Shown piece after piece: positions 44,332-51,323 of a stretch of DNA of 64,000 nt. The notes beneath the pieces are model-generated. The model was not told where the DNA came from and ran no database searches. It saw only the letters and a program-made list of their open reading frames with translations. The stretch spans positions 1-64,000 of the forward strand of contig JAUNNY010000003.1 in assembly GCA_030531215.1 (NCBI GenBank). Reading direction: 5' to 3'. Made by a program: the position numbers and the translations under genes. This DNA is from Erysipelotrichaceae bacterium (GTDB lineage: Bacteria; Bacillota_I; Bacilli_A; Erysipelotrichales; Erysipelotrichaceae). Numbering within the stretch: the first letter of the stretch is position 1; the number at the start of each line of letters is the position of its first letter.

Positions 44332-46895
44332 TGTTAGATAGAAGAAAAGAAAGAAGAATTGATTCAAGCGGTGATAGTGCTCTACAACCTAGTGCACATA
44401 CATCAAATCATCAAAAACCAAATAAGAAAAGAAAAATATCAACACAAAATGTAATGTCAATTGTTACGGCTGTTGTTCTTGTTTTAGCTCATGTTGCGAT
44501 TGGTGTGGGTATTGTTGCAGCATCTAGATATTTCGCTTTAACACCTACAATATTCTTATGTGGTGGTATTGTTATCGGCTGTGGTCTAATTATTTTAGAC
44601 ATTATTTTCTTTGTAGGTCATAATCACAAAGATTTAGCTTTAAAGATTATTGTTTGTGTATTGTGTTTATGTATTATTGCAGGAAGCACTGTTGGTGTTT
44701 ACTATCTAAATAAAGTTAACGAAACAGTTGATGAAGTATTCTATGATGGTGAATCAGAAATATATGAAACAATAAGTGGTGTATTCTTATCAAAGACAGA
44801 CCACAAAGATTTATCTGAATTAGAAGGCAAACGTATTGGTATGCTTTCTGAAACGGGTGAAGGTGTTACATCAATCGCTGTTGAAGAACTTGATGCAGCT
44901 GGTGTATTTACATATTCAATTGTTAACTACTTCTCAATACTAGATATGTGTGAAGCTTTGCATAAAGATGAAGTTGATACAATTGCTGTAAATGCTGGTT
45001 ATAAAGAAATATTAAATTCTGATGAAGAAACGAACTATACACATTTAGTTGAAGATACATATGAATTTAATCCATTCCAAAAGGAAGTTTTAGTTGAAAC
45101 TACTGGTTCAAATAAAGATTTAGCTAAAGAACCATTTACAGTATTATTGATTGGTTGGTCAAGAGTTGAACTTGGTTCACCTGTTGGTTTAGCAGATACA
45201 ATAATTCTAGCTTCAGTTAACCCATTGACATATACAGTAAACATGATGTCAATCGCAAGAGACTCTTATGTTCCTATTTCTTGCTATGGCGGAACAAAAG
45301 ATAAGATTAATAGTGGTAGATCTACATCAAGAGCCTGCTTCATAGATACCGTTGAAGATTTAGTTGGTGTTGATGTCGACTTCTATATGGAATTTGACTA
45401 TGACGCTGTTGTTGCTGTAGTTGATGCGGTAGAAGGTGTTGAAATTTATAATCCAGTAGAATTTACACTTGATGGTGTTACCGTTCCTCAGGGTCAAGTT
45501 ACTGCTTGGGGTTGGATGGCTTTACAATTCTGTAGAGAAAGACATGCGTTTGCTGGCGGAGACTTCGCAAGACAAGAGCACCAAAAAGAAGTAATTATGG
45601 GTGTTGTTGAAAAGTTATTAAAGAAGAAAGATATCAACATGTGTATCAAGGCTATGAAAGATGCCGGTGATAAACTATCTACAAATTTAACTTGGACACA
45701 ATTAACAACATTATTCAATTTATTATTAAATACTAAGAACTTTACGGGTATGAAGAATTTCGACCTGTTAGATTTCCAAAATACGAGAATAACTGGTTAT
45801 TCATCATGGTATTACAACTATGGTATGCATTTACCATTATGGATATACAAACTATACGAAGGTTCTTTAGAAGAAAACTTACATCGTATGAATGTTACAC
45901 TAGGTAACGTTACTAGTGATGTAGTTCAAGAAGGAAAGATGGAATTTAGTTGTTTCGATGGATATGTAAGAGAAGCTTTATATCACGAAACATTTGATGA
46001 AAAGACTGAAGATGAAGAAATGCCTGACTTCTATGCGGATTTAGTTGGTATGACTTTAGAAGATGCTCTAGCTTGGGCTGATACTAAGGGCGTAACACTT
46101 GAAGTTGAATACATCGAAGAAGGTTCTGATCAGTACGATGAATCTAAAGATGGTCTAGTAGTTAAACAATCACCTAATTATGGTGCTTTATGTTCTGACT
46201 ATCCAGTTGGTTATATCACTGTAATGGGCGGTGGCGTTGTAGAACCTCCATCATTCATTGGCGAACTTGTTGAAAAAGCTAAAGAATGGGCAGAAAGACA
46301 TAAAGTTGAATTTGAAAAGATTGCTGGTAGATATTCTGATGATGAAGATGAAATAGGAAGAATCTACGATCAAGACTTTGATGATGACGATATGATATTA
46401 ACTGTTTACTACTATGGTGATATTGATGATGCTAGATTTACTATCAAAGTTGCAGCTGATGGTGACGGCGAAGTAAGTGGCGGTGGCGAAGACTTAAAGT
46501 ATCACGATAAGGTAACCATCAAAGCTAAAGCTGGTTCAAATAGTACATTTGAAGGTTGGTATGTCGATGGTGACTATGTATCTGGCGATGCCGAGTACAC
46601 ATTCAGGGTTGAAAACGATGCTAAGTTTGTTGCGGTATTTAAATCAAAACAATGTGATCACGACTGGAGAGAAATAGAAAGAAAAGATGCAACATGTACA
46701 AAAGATGGATATGTGACTTATAGGTGTAGAAAATGCGGCGAAACATATACAGAAACAATTTCTGCATATGGACATGACTACGAAGTTGTCCATGCTCCAA
46801 CTTGTGATGAACCATATATAACATATAGATGTAAATATGGTGATGATGAATATACTGAAGAATATTATCCTGATGAATGTAATATTCAACAATAA
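44331..46895 (+). CDS. LytR-CpsA-Psr (LCP) family glycopolymer ligase with long C-terminal extension
   Basis: 854 aa. Basic cytoplasmic tail (~1-38), three membrane segments (~40-130), a small ligand-binding-like outside domain (~150-225), then the LCP catalytic domain (~255-520: ADTIILASVNP, MMSIARDSYVPI, KINS, RERHAF.GGDFARQEHQ). LCP enzymes transfer lipid-linked polymers to peptidoglycan. After it come two PASTA-like stretches (~555-690), a bacterial-repeat beta domain (FTIKVAADGDGEVSGGG.. FEGWYVDG.., ~700-770) and a cysteine-rich tail (CDHDWREIERKDATCTKDGY..CRKCGE..) of the type seen in gut surface proteins. The tail suggests wall or glycan binding. Encoded with the 43615 protein and followed by a terminator. 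Confidence 0.88.
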   Translation: MLDRRKERRIDSSGDSALQPSAHTSNHQKPNKKRKISTQNVMSIVTAVVLVLAHVAIGVGIVAASRYFALTPTIFLCGGIVIGCGLIILDIIFFVGHNHKDLALKIIVCVLCLCIIAGSTVGVYYLNKVNETVDEVFYDGESEIYETISGVFLSKTDHKDLSELEGKRIGMLSETGEGVTSIAVEELDAAGVFTYSIVNYFSILDMCEALHKDEVDTIAVNAGYKEILNSDEETNYTHLVEDTYEFNPFQKEVLVETTGSNKDLAKEPFTVLLIGWSRVELGSPVGLADTIILASVNPLTYTVNMMSIARDSYVPISCYGGTKDKINSGRSTSRACFIDTVEDLVGVDVDFYMEFDYDAVVAVVDAVEGVEIYNPVEFTLDGVTVPQGQVTAWGWMALQFCRERHAFAGGDFARQEHQKEVIMGVVEKLLKKKDINMCIKAMKDAGDKLSTNLTWTQLTTLFNLLLNTKNFTGMKNFDLLDFQNTRITGYSSWYYNYGMHLPLWIYKLYEGSLEENLHRMNVTLGNVTSDVVQEGKMEFSCFDGYVREALYHETFDEKTEDEEMPDFYADLVGMTLEDALAWADTKGVTLEVEYIEEGSDQYDESKDGLVVKQSPNYGALCSDYPVGYITVMGGGVVEPPSFIGELVEKAKEWAERHKVEFEKIAGRYSDDEDEIGRIYDQDFDDDDMILTVYYYGDIDDARFTIKVAADGDGEVSGGGEDLKYHDKVTIKAKAGSNSTFEGWYVDGDYVSGDAEYTFRVENDAKFVAVFKSKQCDHDWREIERKDATCTKDGYVTYRCRKCGETYTETISAYGHDYEVVHAPTCDEPYITYRCKYGDDEYTEEYYPDECNIQQ

Positions 46896-46903
46896 AGGAG
46901 ATT

Positions 46904-46930
46904 AGCTAGTTAGTTATCTAACTAGCTTTT
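46904..46930 (+). terminator. Rho-independent terminator after the LCP gene
   Basis: 10-bp perfect stem AGCTAGTTAG (46904-46913) / CTAACTAGCT (46918-46927), TTAT loop, short T tail 46927-46930. Confidence 0.75.
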
Positions 46931-46933
46931 AAT
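46928..46933 (+). promoter_or_regulatory. Possible -10 of a leaderless promoter for the GtrA gene
   Basis: TTTAAT, one mismatch from TATAAT, followed by 6 nt and the ATG at 46940. It overlaps the T tail of the LCP terminator. Confidence 0.4.
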
Positions 46934-46939
46934 GTAGAT

Positions 46940-47386
46940 ATGAAAACTTATAGAGATATATTTGACCCATGTTTTGATTGGCCAATAATCAAAATATTCA
47001 AACCATTATACTTTAAATTCAAGAATGAATTATTATATTTATTCTGGGGTTTTGTTAATACTGTAATTAGTTATGTATTCTTTTTCTTATTTCAGTATGT
47101 TTTTAAATTTGATCCATTAATTGTAACAGTACTTGTATGGCTGGTTGGTGTATTTTCTGGATATTTCTTATATGCAATATTCGTCTTTGAAGAACACAAC
47201 ACTAGCGTTAAAGAAGAATTAATCAAGTTTGCATCTGGTAGAGTATTTTCTTTGGTAGTAGCTGAAACTATAACACTTGTAATGGTTAAGTTATTAGGAA
47301 TAAGTGCATTGATAACTAAGATTACTAGCGATGTAGTAACGGTTATATTAAATTATTTAATTAGTAAATTTATTGTCTTCAAGTAA
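46940..47386 (+). CDS. GtrA-like membrane protein
   Basis: 148 aa, four membrane segments. LLYLFWGFVNTVISYVFFFLFQY, a central GVFSGYFLYAIFVF and a C-terminal ILNYLISKFIVFK match the GtrA outline (R/W-F-x-x-G..N; N-Y-x-x-x-K-x-W/F-V-F). GtrA proteins are thought to flip polyprenyl-phosphate sugars. No Shine-Dalgarno precedes the ATG. It stands alone between terminator-like hairpins and may serve the GT-C enzymes of the locus. Confidence 0.8.
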   Translation: MKTYRDIFDPCFDWPIIKIFKPLYFKFKNELLYLFWGFVNTVISYVFFFLFQYVFKFDPLIVTVLVWLVGVFSGYFLYAIFVFEEHNTSVKEELIKFASGRVFSLVVAETITLVMVKLLGISALITKITSDVVTVILNYLISKFIVFK

Positions 47387-47420
47387 TTGATTTTTATAAT
47401 AGAATGTGGTGTAATATAAG

Positions 47421-47444
47421 AGGTTATCAAGCAGATAACTTTTT
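47421..47444 (+). terminator. Hairpin with T tract between GtrA and rpmG
   Basis: AGGTTATC / GATAACTT stem (6 perfect pairs plus G-U and A-U), 5-nt loop, then TTTTT 47440-47444. It can end the GtrA transcript or act as an attenuator in the rpmG-secE-nusG leader, since it lies just before the RBS GTGGAGG. Confidence 0.6.
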
Positions 47445-47465
47445 ATTTACAAAAGTGGAGGAATT

Positions 47466-47618
47466 ATGAAAGATAAAAAGAAAATAATTCTTACATGTAG
47501 TGAATGTTTATCAAGAAACTATGTAACAAACAAACCAAGCTCAACTACTTCAAGAGTAGAATTAATGAAGTATTGTCCAAAGTGTAACAAACATACGTTA
47601 CACAAAGAAACAAAATAG
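47466..47618 (+). CDS. rpmG: 50S ribosomal protein L33
   Basis: 50 aa, found by reading the sequence directly. [39 protein letters not shown] contains the four-cysteine zinc ribbon (C-x-x-C ... C-x-x-C) of the C+ form of L33. RBS GTGGAGG is ideally placed. It is followed 12 nt later by secE and then nusG, the usual gene order. Confidence 0.95.
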   Translation: MKDKKKIILTCSECLSRNYVTNKPSSTTSRVELMKYCPKCNKHTLHKETK

Positions 47619-47630
47619 GAGGAACAAAAT

Positions 47631-47810
47631 ATGAAATGGTTTAGTGTTAGCGCAATTACTAAAGAAATTTCAAAGATTAGATGGCCTAAGAAAGGTGATC
47701 TAGCATCTAGTTCAGTACAAGTAATTATCTTTACTGCATTCTTTGGTTTATTCTTTGTATTATGTCAATTCTTAATTTCTGTATTATTAAAAGGTTTAGG
47801 AGTAATGTAA
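47631..47810 (+). CDS. secE: Preprotein translocase subunit SecE
   Basis: 59 aa, read directly from sequence. A short amphipathic start (ITKEISKIRWPKKGDL, the SecE signature K-x-x-x-W-P) and one membrane segment (QVIIFTAFFGLFFVLCQFLI). RBS AGGAGG precedes the ATG. It is the small core subunit of the SecYEG channel. nusG starts one base after its stop. Confidence 0.95.
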   Translation: MKWFSVSAITKEISKIRWPKKGDLASSSVQVIIFTAFFGLFFVLCQFLISVLLKGLGVM

Positions 47811-47811
47811 T

Positions 47812-48357
47812 ATGGAAGAACAGAAACAATGGTATGTTGTTAATACATACGCTGGACATGAAAACAGAGTAAAAGACAATCTAGAAAAAAGACTAGAAAC
47901 AATGGGTATCTCAGACAACCTATTTAGAATTGTGGTTGCTGAAGAAACACAAATTGAAGTTAAGAATGAAAAATCAAAAGAAGTAGTTAAGAATATATTC
48001 CCAGGTTATTTATTTGTTGAAATGATTATGACAGATGAAGCTTGGTATGTTGTAAGAAATACTCCAGGTGTTACTGGATTTATCGGTTCATCAGGTGGTG
48101 GTGCAAAACCATTCCCAGTTAAACAAGATGAGATGGAAAAGATCTTAAGAAGAATTGGTCAATCTGATAAATCAATCGAAGTTGACTTCGCAGTTGGTGA
48201 TAACGTTAAGATTTTATCTGGTCCATTCTCTGGTATGGAAGGTAAAGTTGAATCTATGAATGATGAAACTCAAACTGCTTCTGTACTAATCATCTTCTTT
48301 GGAAGAGAAACACCTACAGATATTAATTATGTTGATTTAGCTAAAGCTGATTATTAA
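47812..48357 (+). CDS. nusG: Transcription termination/antitermination protein NusG
   Basis: 181 aa. WYVVNTYAGHENRVKDNLE at the start, IFPGYLFVEMIM and VRNTPGVTGFIGS in the NGN domain, and a C-terminal KOW domain (VGDNVKILSGPFSGMEGKVESM). Binds RNA polymerase and affects pausing and termination. RBS AGGAG lies inside the end of secE. Confidence 0.97.
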   Translation: MEEQKQWYVVNTYAGHENRVKDNLEKRLETMGISDNLFRIVVAEETQIEVKNEKSKEVVKNIFPGYLFVEMIMTDEAWYVVRNTPGVTGFIGSSGGGAKPFPVKQDEMEKILRRIGQSDKSIEVDFAVGDNVKILSGPFSGMEGKVESMNDETQTASVLIIFFGRETPTDINYVDLAKADY

Positions 48358-48376
48358 TTCAAGGAGAAAAATTAAA

Positions 48377-48946
48377 ATGGAAAAAATTATTGTTGAATCA
48401 AGCGCTAGACACATTCATTTAACTCAAGAACAAATTGAACAATTATATGGCCCTGGTTACCAATTAACTGTTAAGAAAGAACTAAGCCAACCTGGACAAT
48501 TCGTATCAAATGAAAGAGTTGTTGTTAAAGGCACAAAAGGCGAATTAAAGTTCTCTATTTTAGGTCCTGCTAGAAGTGCAGCTCAAGTTGAACTATCATT
48601 AACAGATGCTAGAACAATCGGTGTAGATGCAACTATTAGAGAATCTGGTCACATTGAAGGTACTTCAGGTGCTCATATTGTTGGACCATGTGGTGAAATT
48701 GATATTCCATGTGGCGTTATCGCAGCCAAGAGACATATCCATATGACACCAAAAGATGCAGAAAACTATGGTGTTAGCAATGGTGATATCGTCAGTGTTA
48801 AAGTTGAAACTGATGGTAGATCACTAATCTTCGGTGATACTGTTATCAGAGTTAGAGAAGACTTTGCACTTGCAATGCATGTTGATACTGATGAATCAAA
48901 TGCTGCAGGTATGACTGGTTCAGTATTAGGCGAAATCATTAAATAG
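48377..48946 (+). CDS. PduL-type phosphate acyltransferase
   Basis: 189 aa, with two PduL repeats. SSARHIHLTQEQIEQLYG near the N terminus and AKRHIHMTPKDAENYGV near residue 115 provide the zinc-ligand histidines; KKELSQPGQFVSNERV and GPARSAAQVELS are further family marks. It swaps phosphate and CoA on acetyl/propanoyl groups. No shell proteins or other microcompartment genes are nearby, so a housekeeping role in acetyl-phosphate/acetyl-CoA exchange is likely. RBS AAGGAG. Confidence 0.9.
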   Translation: MEKIIVESSARHIHLTQEQIEQLYGPGYQLTVKKELSQPGQFVSNERVVVKGTKGELKFSILGPARSAAQVELSLTDARTIGVDATIRESGHIEGTSGAHIVGPCGEIDIPCGVIAAKRHIHMTPKDAENYGVSNGDIVSVKVETDGRSLIFGDTVIRVREDFALAMHVDTDESNAAGMTGSVLGEIIK

Positions 48947-48970
48947 TATTTATAAAAACAAGGTATTTCA

Positions 48971-49036
48971 TTGACACCATTTATAATAAAGTGGATAAAT
49001 GACCATTTAGGCTATCGAGTAATCGATAGCCTTTTT
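48971..49036 (+). promoter_or_regulatory. Promoter-like TTGACA followed at once by a terminator hairpin
   Basis: TTGACA (48971-48976), 17- or 18-bp spacer and GATAAA/ATAAAT (48994-49000), preceded by TG, resemble a strong promoter. About nine bases later a perfect 10-bp stem AGGCTATCGA (49009-49018) / TCGATAGCCT (49023-49032), GTAA loop and T run follow. The hairpin may simply terminate pduL; if the promoter works, the transcript would be only about 30 nt. Confidence 0.5.
49009..49036 (+). terminator. Rho-independent terminator
   Basis: 10-bp perfect stem with GTAA tetraloop and TTTTT tail at 49032-49036, about 60 bases after the PduL gene. Confidence 0.88.
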
Positions 49037-49045
49037 AAGATCTCT

Positions 49046-49096
49046 TTTTATTTGGCGAAATAATATATAATTATAATAAAGAATCGCCAAATAAAA
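49046..49096 (+). promoter_or_regulatory. Inverted-repeat operator flanking the -10 of the second AlbA_2 gene
   Basis: Perfect 13-bp arms TTTTATTTGGCGA (49046-49058) and TCGCCAAATAAAA (49084-49096) bracket two overlapping TATAAT hexamers (49066-49071, 49072-49077). The right arm runs into the AAAAGGAG ribosome binding site. Twelve of these 13 bases recur inside the gene at 50198-50209. An operator bound by the gene's own product is the natural reading (inference). Confidence 0.65.
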
Positions 49097-49109
49097 GGAG
49101 ACGACAATT

Positions 49110-50424
49110 ATGTACAAAGAAAATTATAAAGAAGAATTAAAAAGACAAATGATTGATGAAATAAAAAAAGAAATTGTTGCATTTCTTAATAGCGAAGGCG
49201 GCATAATTTATGTTGGAGTAAACGATAATGGTACAATAAACGATGACTTTTTGAACGAAGATCAAGATTTAATCCAATTAAAATTGGAAGGGTGGATTCA
49301 AGATGCATTTTATCCACTTCCTTCAAATTTAATACGTGGTAATTTTAAAAAAGATGGTGTATATGCTATAGAAGTTAAAGAGGGTAATAAAAAACCTTAT
49401 TATTTAAGAGAAAAGGGGCCTAAACCAAGCGGTGTATATAAAAGAGTAGGAGCTAGTATTAGAAAATGTAACGATGATGAAATACTAGCTATGATAATGG
49501 ATTCAAATCATTATGATTTTGAAAGCGATGTTTCAGAAAACCAAGATTTAACATTTAAATATTTTAATAGAATATGTAGCGAAAACAATATAGTTTTGAG
49601 TAAAAAACAAATGACTATAATGGGAATTATTAATTCGAATGGAGCCTACACAAACATTGGATTATTAATGTCAGACCAATCGCCTATAGAAGTCAAGTTT
49701 GCTGTATATGATAATAAAATGAATTTCAAAATCAAAAAAACTTTTAATGGTTCTTTACTAAAAATTATTGAAGATGTACAAGATACAGCAGAGAGAATGA
49801 ATGACACCTCTGCTGTTATCGATACAAACAATTGGCAAAGAACTGAGACAAAATCATATCCAGGTAAATCTTTAAGAGAAATTATCTTAAATGCGTTTTG
49901 TCACTCAAATTATTTTATTAGATCAAATATAAAGATTGAATTTTTTGAAGATAAAGTAAAAGTAACAAGTCCAGGCGGATTGTTTAAATCTTCAATAGAA
50001 GATATGTTGAAGGGCGTTCAAACTTATCGAAACTTAAAACTCGTTCATATTCTTGATAAGATGAAATACATAGAAAACTTCGGCACAGGTATTCCAAGAA
50101 CACTTGAAGCTTATGAAAACAGCGATAGACAACCAGAATTCTATAATAGCGAAAATTTTTATCGTTTACTTACCAAATTTAAATTATAAAGAAGAACCGC
50201 CAAATAAAATCAATAAAAAAATAAGCGATTTAGGCTTGTTAATATTATCGTTAATATCTAATAATCCAGGGATTAAAGTACCAGAAATGTTTGAAATGAT
50301 TTTAAAAGAAGACGCCACAATTAATGCAGATAAAATAAGATATTCACTTAAAACAGAATTAAAAGAAATGGTTGAATTAAGAGGTTCTAGAAAAACGGGC
50401 GGTTATTATTTAAAGATTATGTAA
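49110..50424 (+). pseudogene. AlbA_2/Schlafen-domain regulator, frameshifted
   Basis: The open frame from ATG 49110 gives 359 aa and stops at 50189. A frame shifted by one base continues to 50424 with the missing end (FIVYLPNLNY, then a winged-helix-like SDLGLLILSLISNNPGIKV..). Removing one T from the run of five at 50156-50160 joins them as ENFIVYLPNLNY and yields 437 aa, close to the 444 aa of the intact relative at 10423. Domains: AlbA_2 (EIKKEIVAFLNSEGGIIYVGV.DNG), ATPase-like (SLREIILNAFCHSNY; IENFGTGIPRTLEAYE), winged helix. A real mutation, a sequencing error in the T run or ribosomal slippage are all possible. Confidence 0.8.
50198..50209 (+). repeat. Operator half-site repeated inside the AlbA_2 gene
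   Basis: CGCCAAATAAAA is identical to 12 of 13 bases of the promoter arm at 49084-49096. It sits between the parts coding for the ATPase-like and winged-helix domains, the same position as the internal motif copies in the 10423 gene. Confidence 0.65.
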
Positions 50425-50456
50425 ATGAGTAAAAAAACTTTGGTAAAACAAAATAA

Positions 50457-50489
50457 TGCATAAAATCGCGATAAATAAGTGCATAAAAT
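50457..50489 (+). repeat. Direct repeat TGCATAAAAT x2
   Basis: TGCATAAAAT at 50457-50466 and 50480-50489, 23 bp apart, downstream of the broken AlbA_2 gene. Either copy includes a TAAAAT that could act as a -10. Confidence 0.5.
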
Positions 50490-50583
50490 AGTACAATCCA
50501 TTATTAAATATACCTAGAATAGTCATAGTCTATCGAGTGGGAAAAACTATAACCTCCAATTATATTGATACAGGAGGTTTTTT
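50473..50583 (+). ncRNA. Possible small RNA ending in a CCTCC-containing terminator
   Basis: A weak promoter (TTTGGT 50439-50444, 16-bp spacer, TAAAAT 50461-50466) and a terminator at 50551-50583 bracket about 110 bases with no ORF. The 5' arm of the terminator, AACCTCCAATT, is exactly complementary to AATTGGAGGTT, the RBS region of rmlB, and complementary over ten bases to that of trxA. Whether the stretch is transcribed is unknown. Confidence 0.3.
50551..50583 (+). terminator. Rho-independent terminator upstream of trxA
   Basis: 7-bp stem AACCTCC (50551-50557) / GGAGGTT (50573-50579), 15-nt loop and a TTTTTT tail. Confidence 0.75.
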
Positions 50584-50687
50584 ATTTATACCGTTAACTT
50601 TTTCAAATCTTTATAACTAGTTATTCAATAAGCGTTAAATTATCAGTATCAATTAGCATCATACAAGACTAATATCCAATCATCATT

Positions 50688-50704
50688 TATAATTTAATTG
50701 GAGG
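50688..50704 (+). promoter_or_regulatory. -10 and RBS of trxA
   Basis: TATAAT (50688-50693) followed closely by TTGGAGG, then ATG 50713. The leader is short but carries a full Shine-Dalgarno sequence. Confidence 0.6.
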
Positions 50705-50712
50705 TACTAATA

Positions 50713-51021
50713 ATGAAAAAAGTAAACACACAAGAATTTGATCAAATAATTACTTCAGGAATTACTTTAGTAGATTTCTTCGCAGATTGGTGTGGGCCAT
50801 GTAAGATGTTAGGGCCAATCATTGAAGAACTAGATGAACAATTCCCTAATATAGAATTTATCAAAGTTAATGTAGATGAGAATATGGATCTTGCAGATCG
50901 TTATGGTATTATGTCTATTCCAACTGTCTTCATTATTAAAGATGGTAATATCATATCTACAATGCAAGGATATAGAGATAAATCAGGTGTTAAGGCATTT
51001 ATCGAAGATGCTATTAAGTAA
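50713..51021 (+). CDS. trxA: Thioredoxin
   Basis: 102 aa from ATG 50713 (RBS TTGGAGG). LVDFFADWCGPCKMLGPIIEEL contains the WCGPC active site, and SIPTVFIIKDG supplies the cis-proline loop. A disulfide reductase in the cytoplasm. It has its own promoter and no partner gene here. Confidence 0.97.
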   Translation: MKKVNTQEFDQIITSGITLVDFFADWCGPCKMLGPIIEELDEQFPNIEFIKVNVDENMDLADRYGIMSIPTVFIIKDGNIISTMQGYRDKSGVKAFIEDAIK

Positions 51022-51024
51022 CTA

Positions 51025-51053
51025 TTGATTTTATTACTATATTAGAGTAGTAT
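51025..51053 (+). promoter_or_regulatory. Promoter of the T-box metQNI operon
   Basis: TTGATT (51025-51030), 17-bp spacer, TAGTAT (51048-51053). The predicted start near 51060 is just ahead of the T-box stem I. Confidence 0.55.
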
Positions 51054-51059
51054 TTAGAC

Positions 51060-51290
51060 AAGGCTAAGAAAAGAAGAGTAACTTATATTAAGCCTATAGA
51101 GAGTTCCTGGTTGGTGGAAAGGAATGGTAGAAGATAAGTGAACATGGTCTTGGAGCTTCTAGTTCGATATTAGAGCTAGACGTAACGCACACGTTATAGT
51201 GCTAGGATATGTTTGTATCTAAACAAGGTGTAGAAATACACGAATTAAGGTGGTAACACGTTGAATCGTCCTTATGGGCGATTTTTTGTT
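51060..51290 (+). promoter_or_regulatory. T-box leader, methionine-specific
   Basis: Stem I has the S-turn side AGTA, the ACTTAT/ATAAGT helix and a specifier loop GAACATGG, whose codon ATG (51144-51146) reads methionine. The distal GGTTGGTGGAAA loop is present. The T-box bulge sequence AAGGTGGTAACACG (51247-51260) precedes a terminator with stem AATCGTCC (51264-51271) / GGGCGATT (51276-51283), TTAT loop and T run. Uncharged tRNA-Met should prevent termination and turn on metQ-metN-metI. Confidence 0.92.
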
Positions 51291-51323
51291 TATAGGGATA
51301 CAAATAAGGAAGGGGAAAAGTAT

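Noticed and set aside
48377-48946. Bacterial microcompartment locus suggested by the PduL protein
   Set aside because: No shell protein, aldehyde dehydrogenase or diol/ethanolamine genes occur nearby.
50104-50150. Independent small gene from ATG 50104
   Set aside because: The first 50 bases read out of frame with the conserved family sequence; the frame only makes sense from about 50156 as the continuation of the 49110 gene.
51261-51323. N-terminal extension of MetQ
   Set aside because: Lies in the T-box terminator and would bury the lipoprotein signal peptide.
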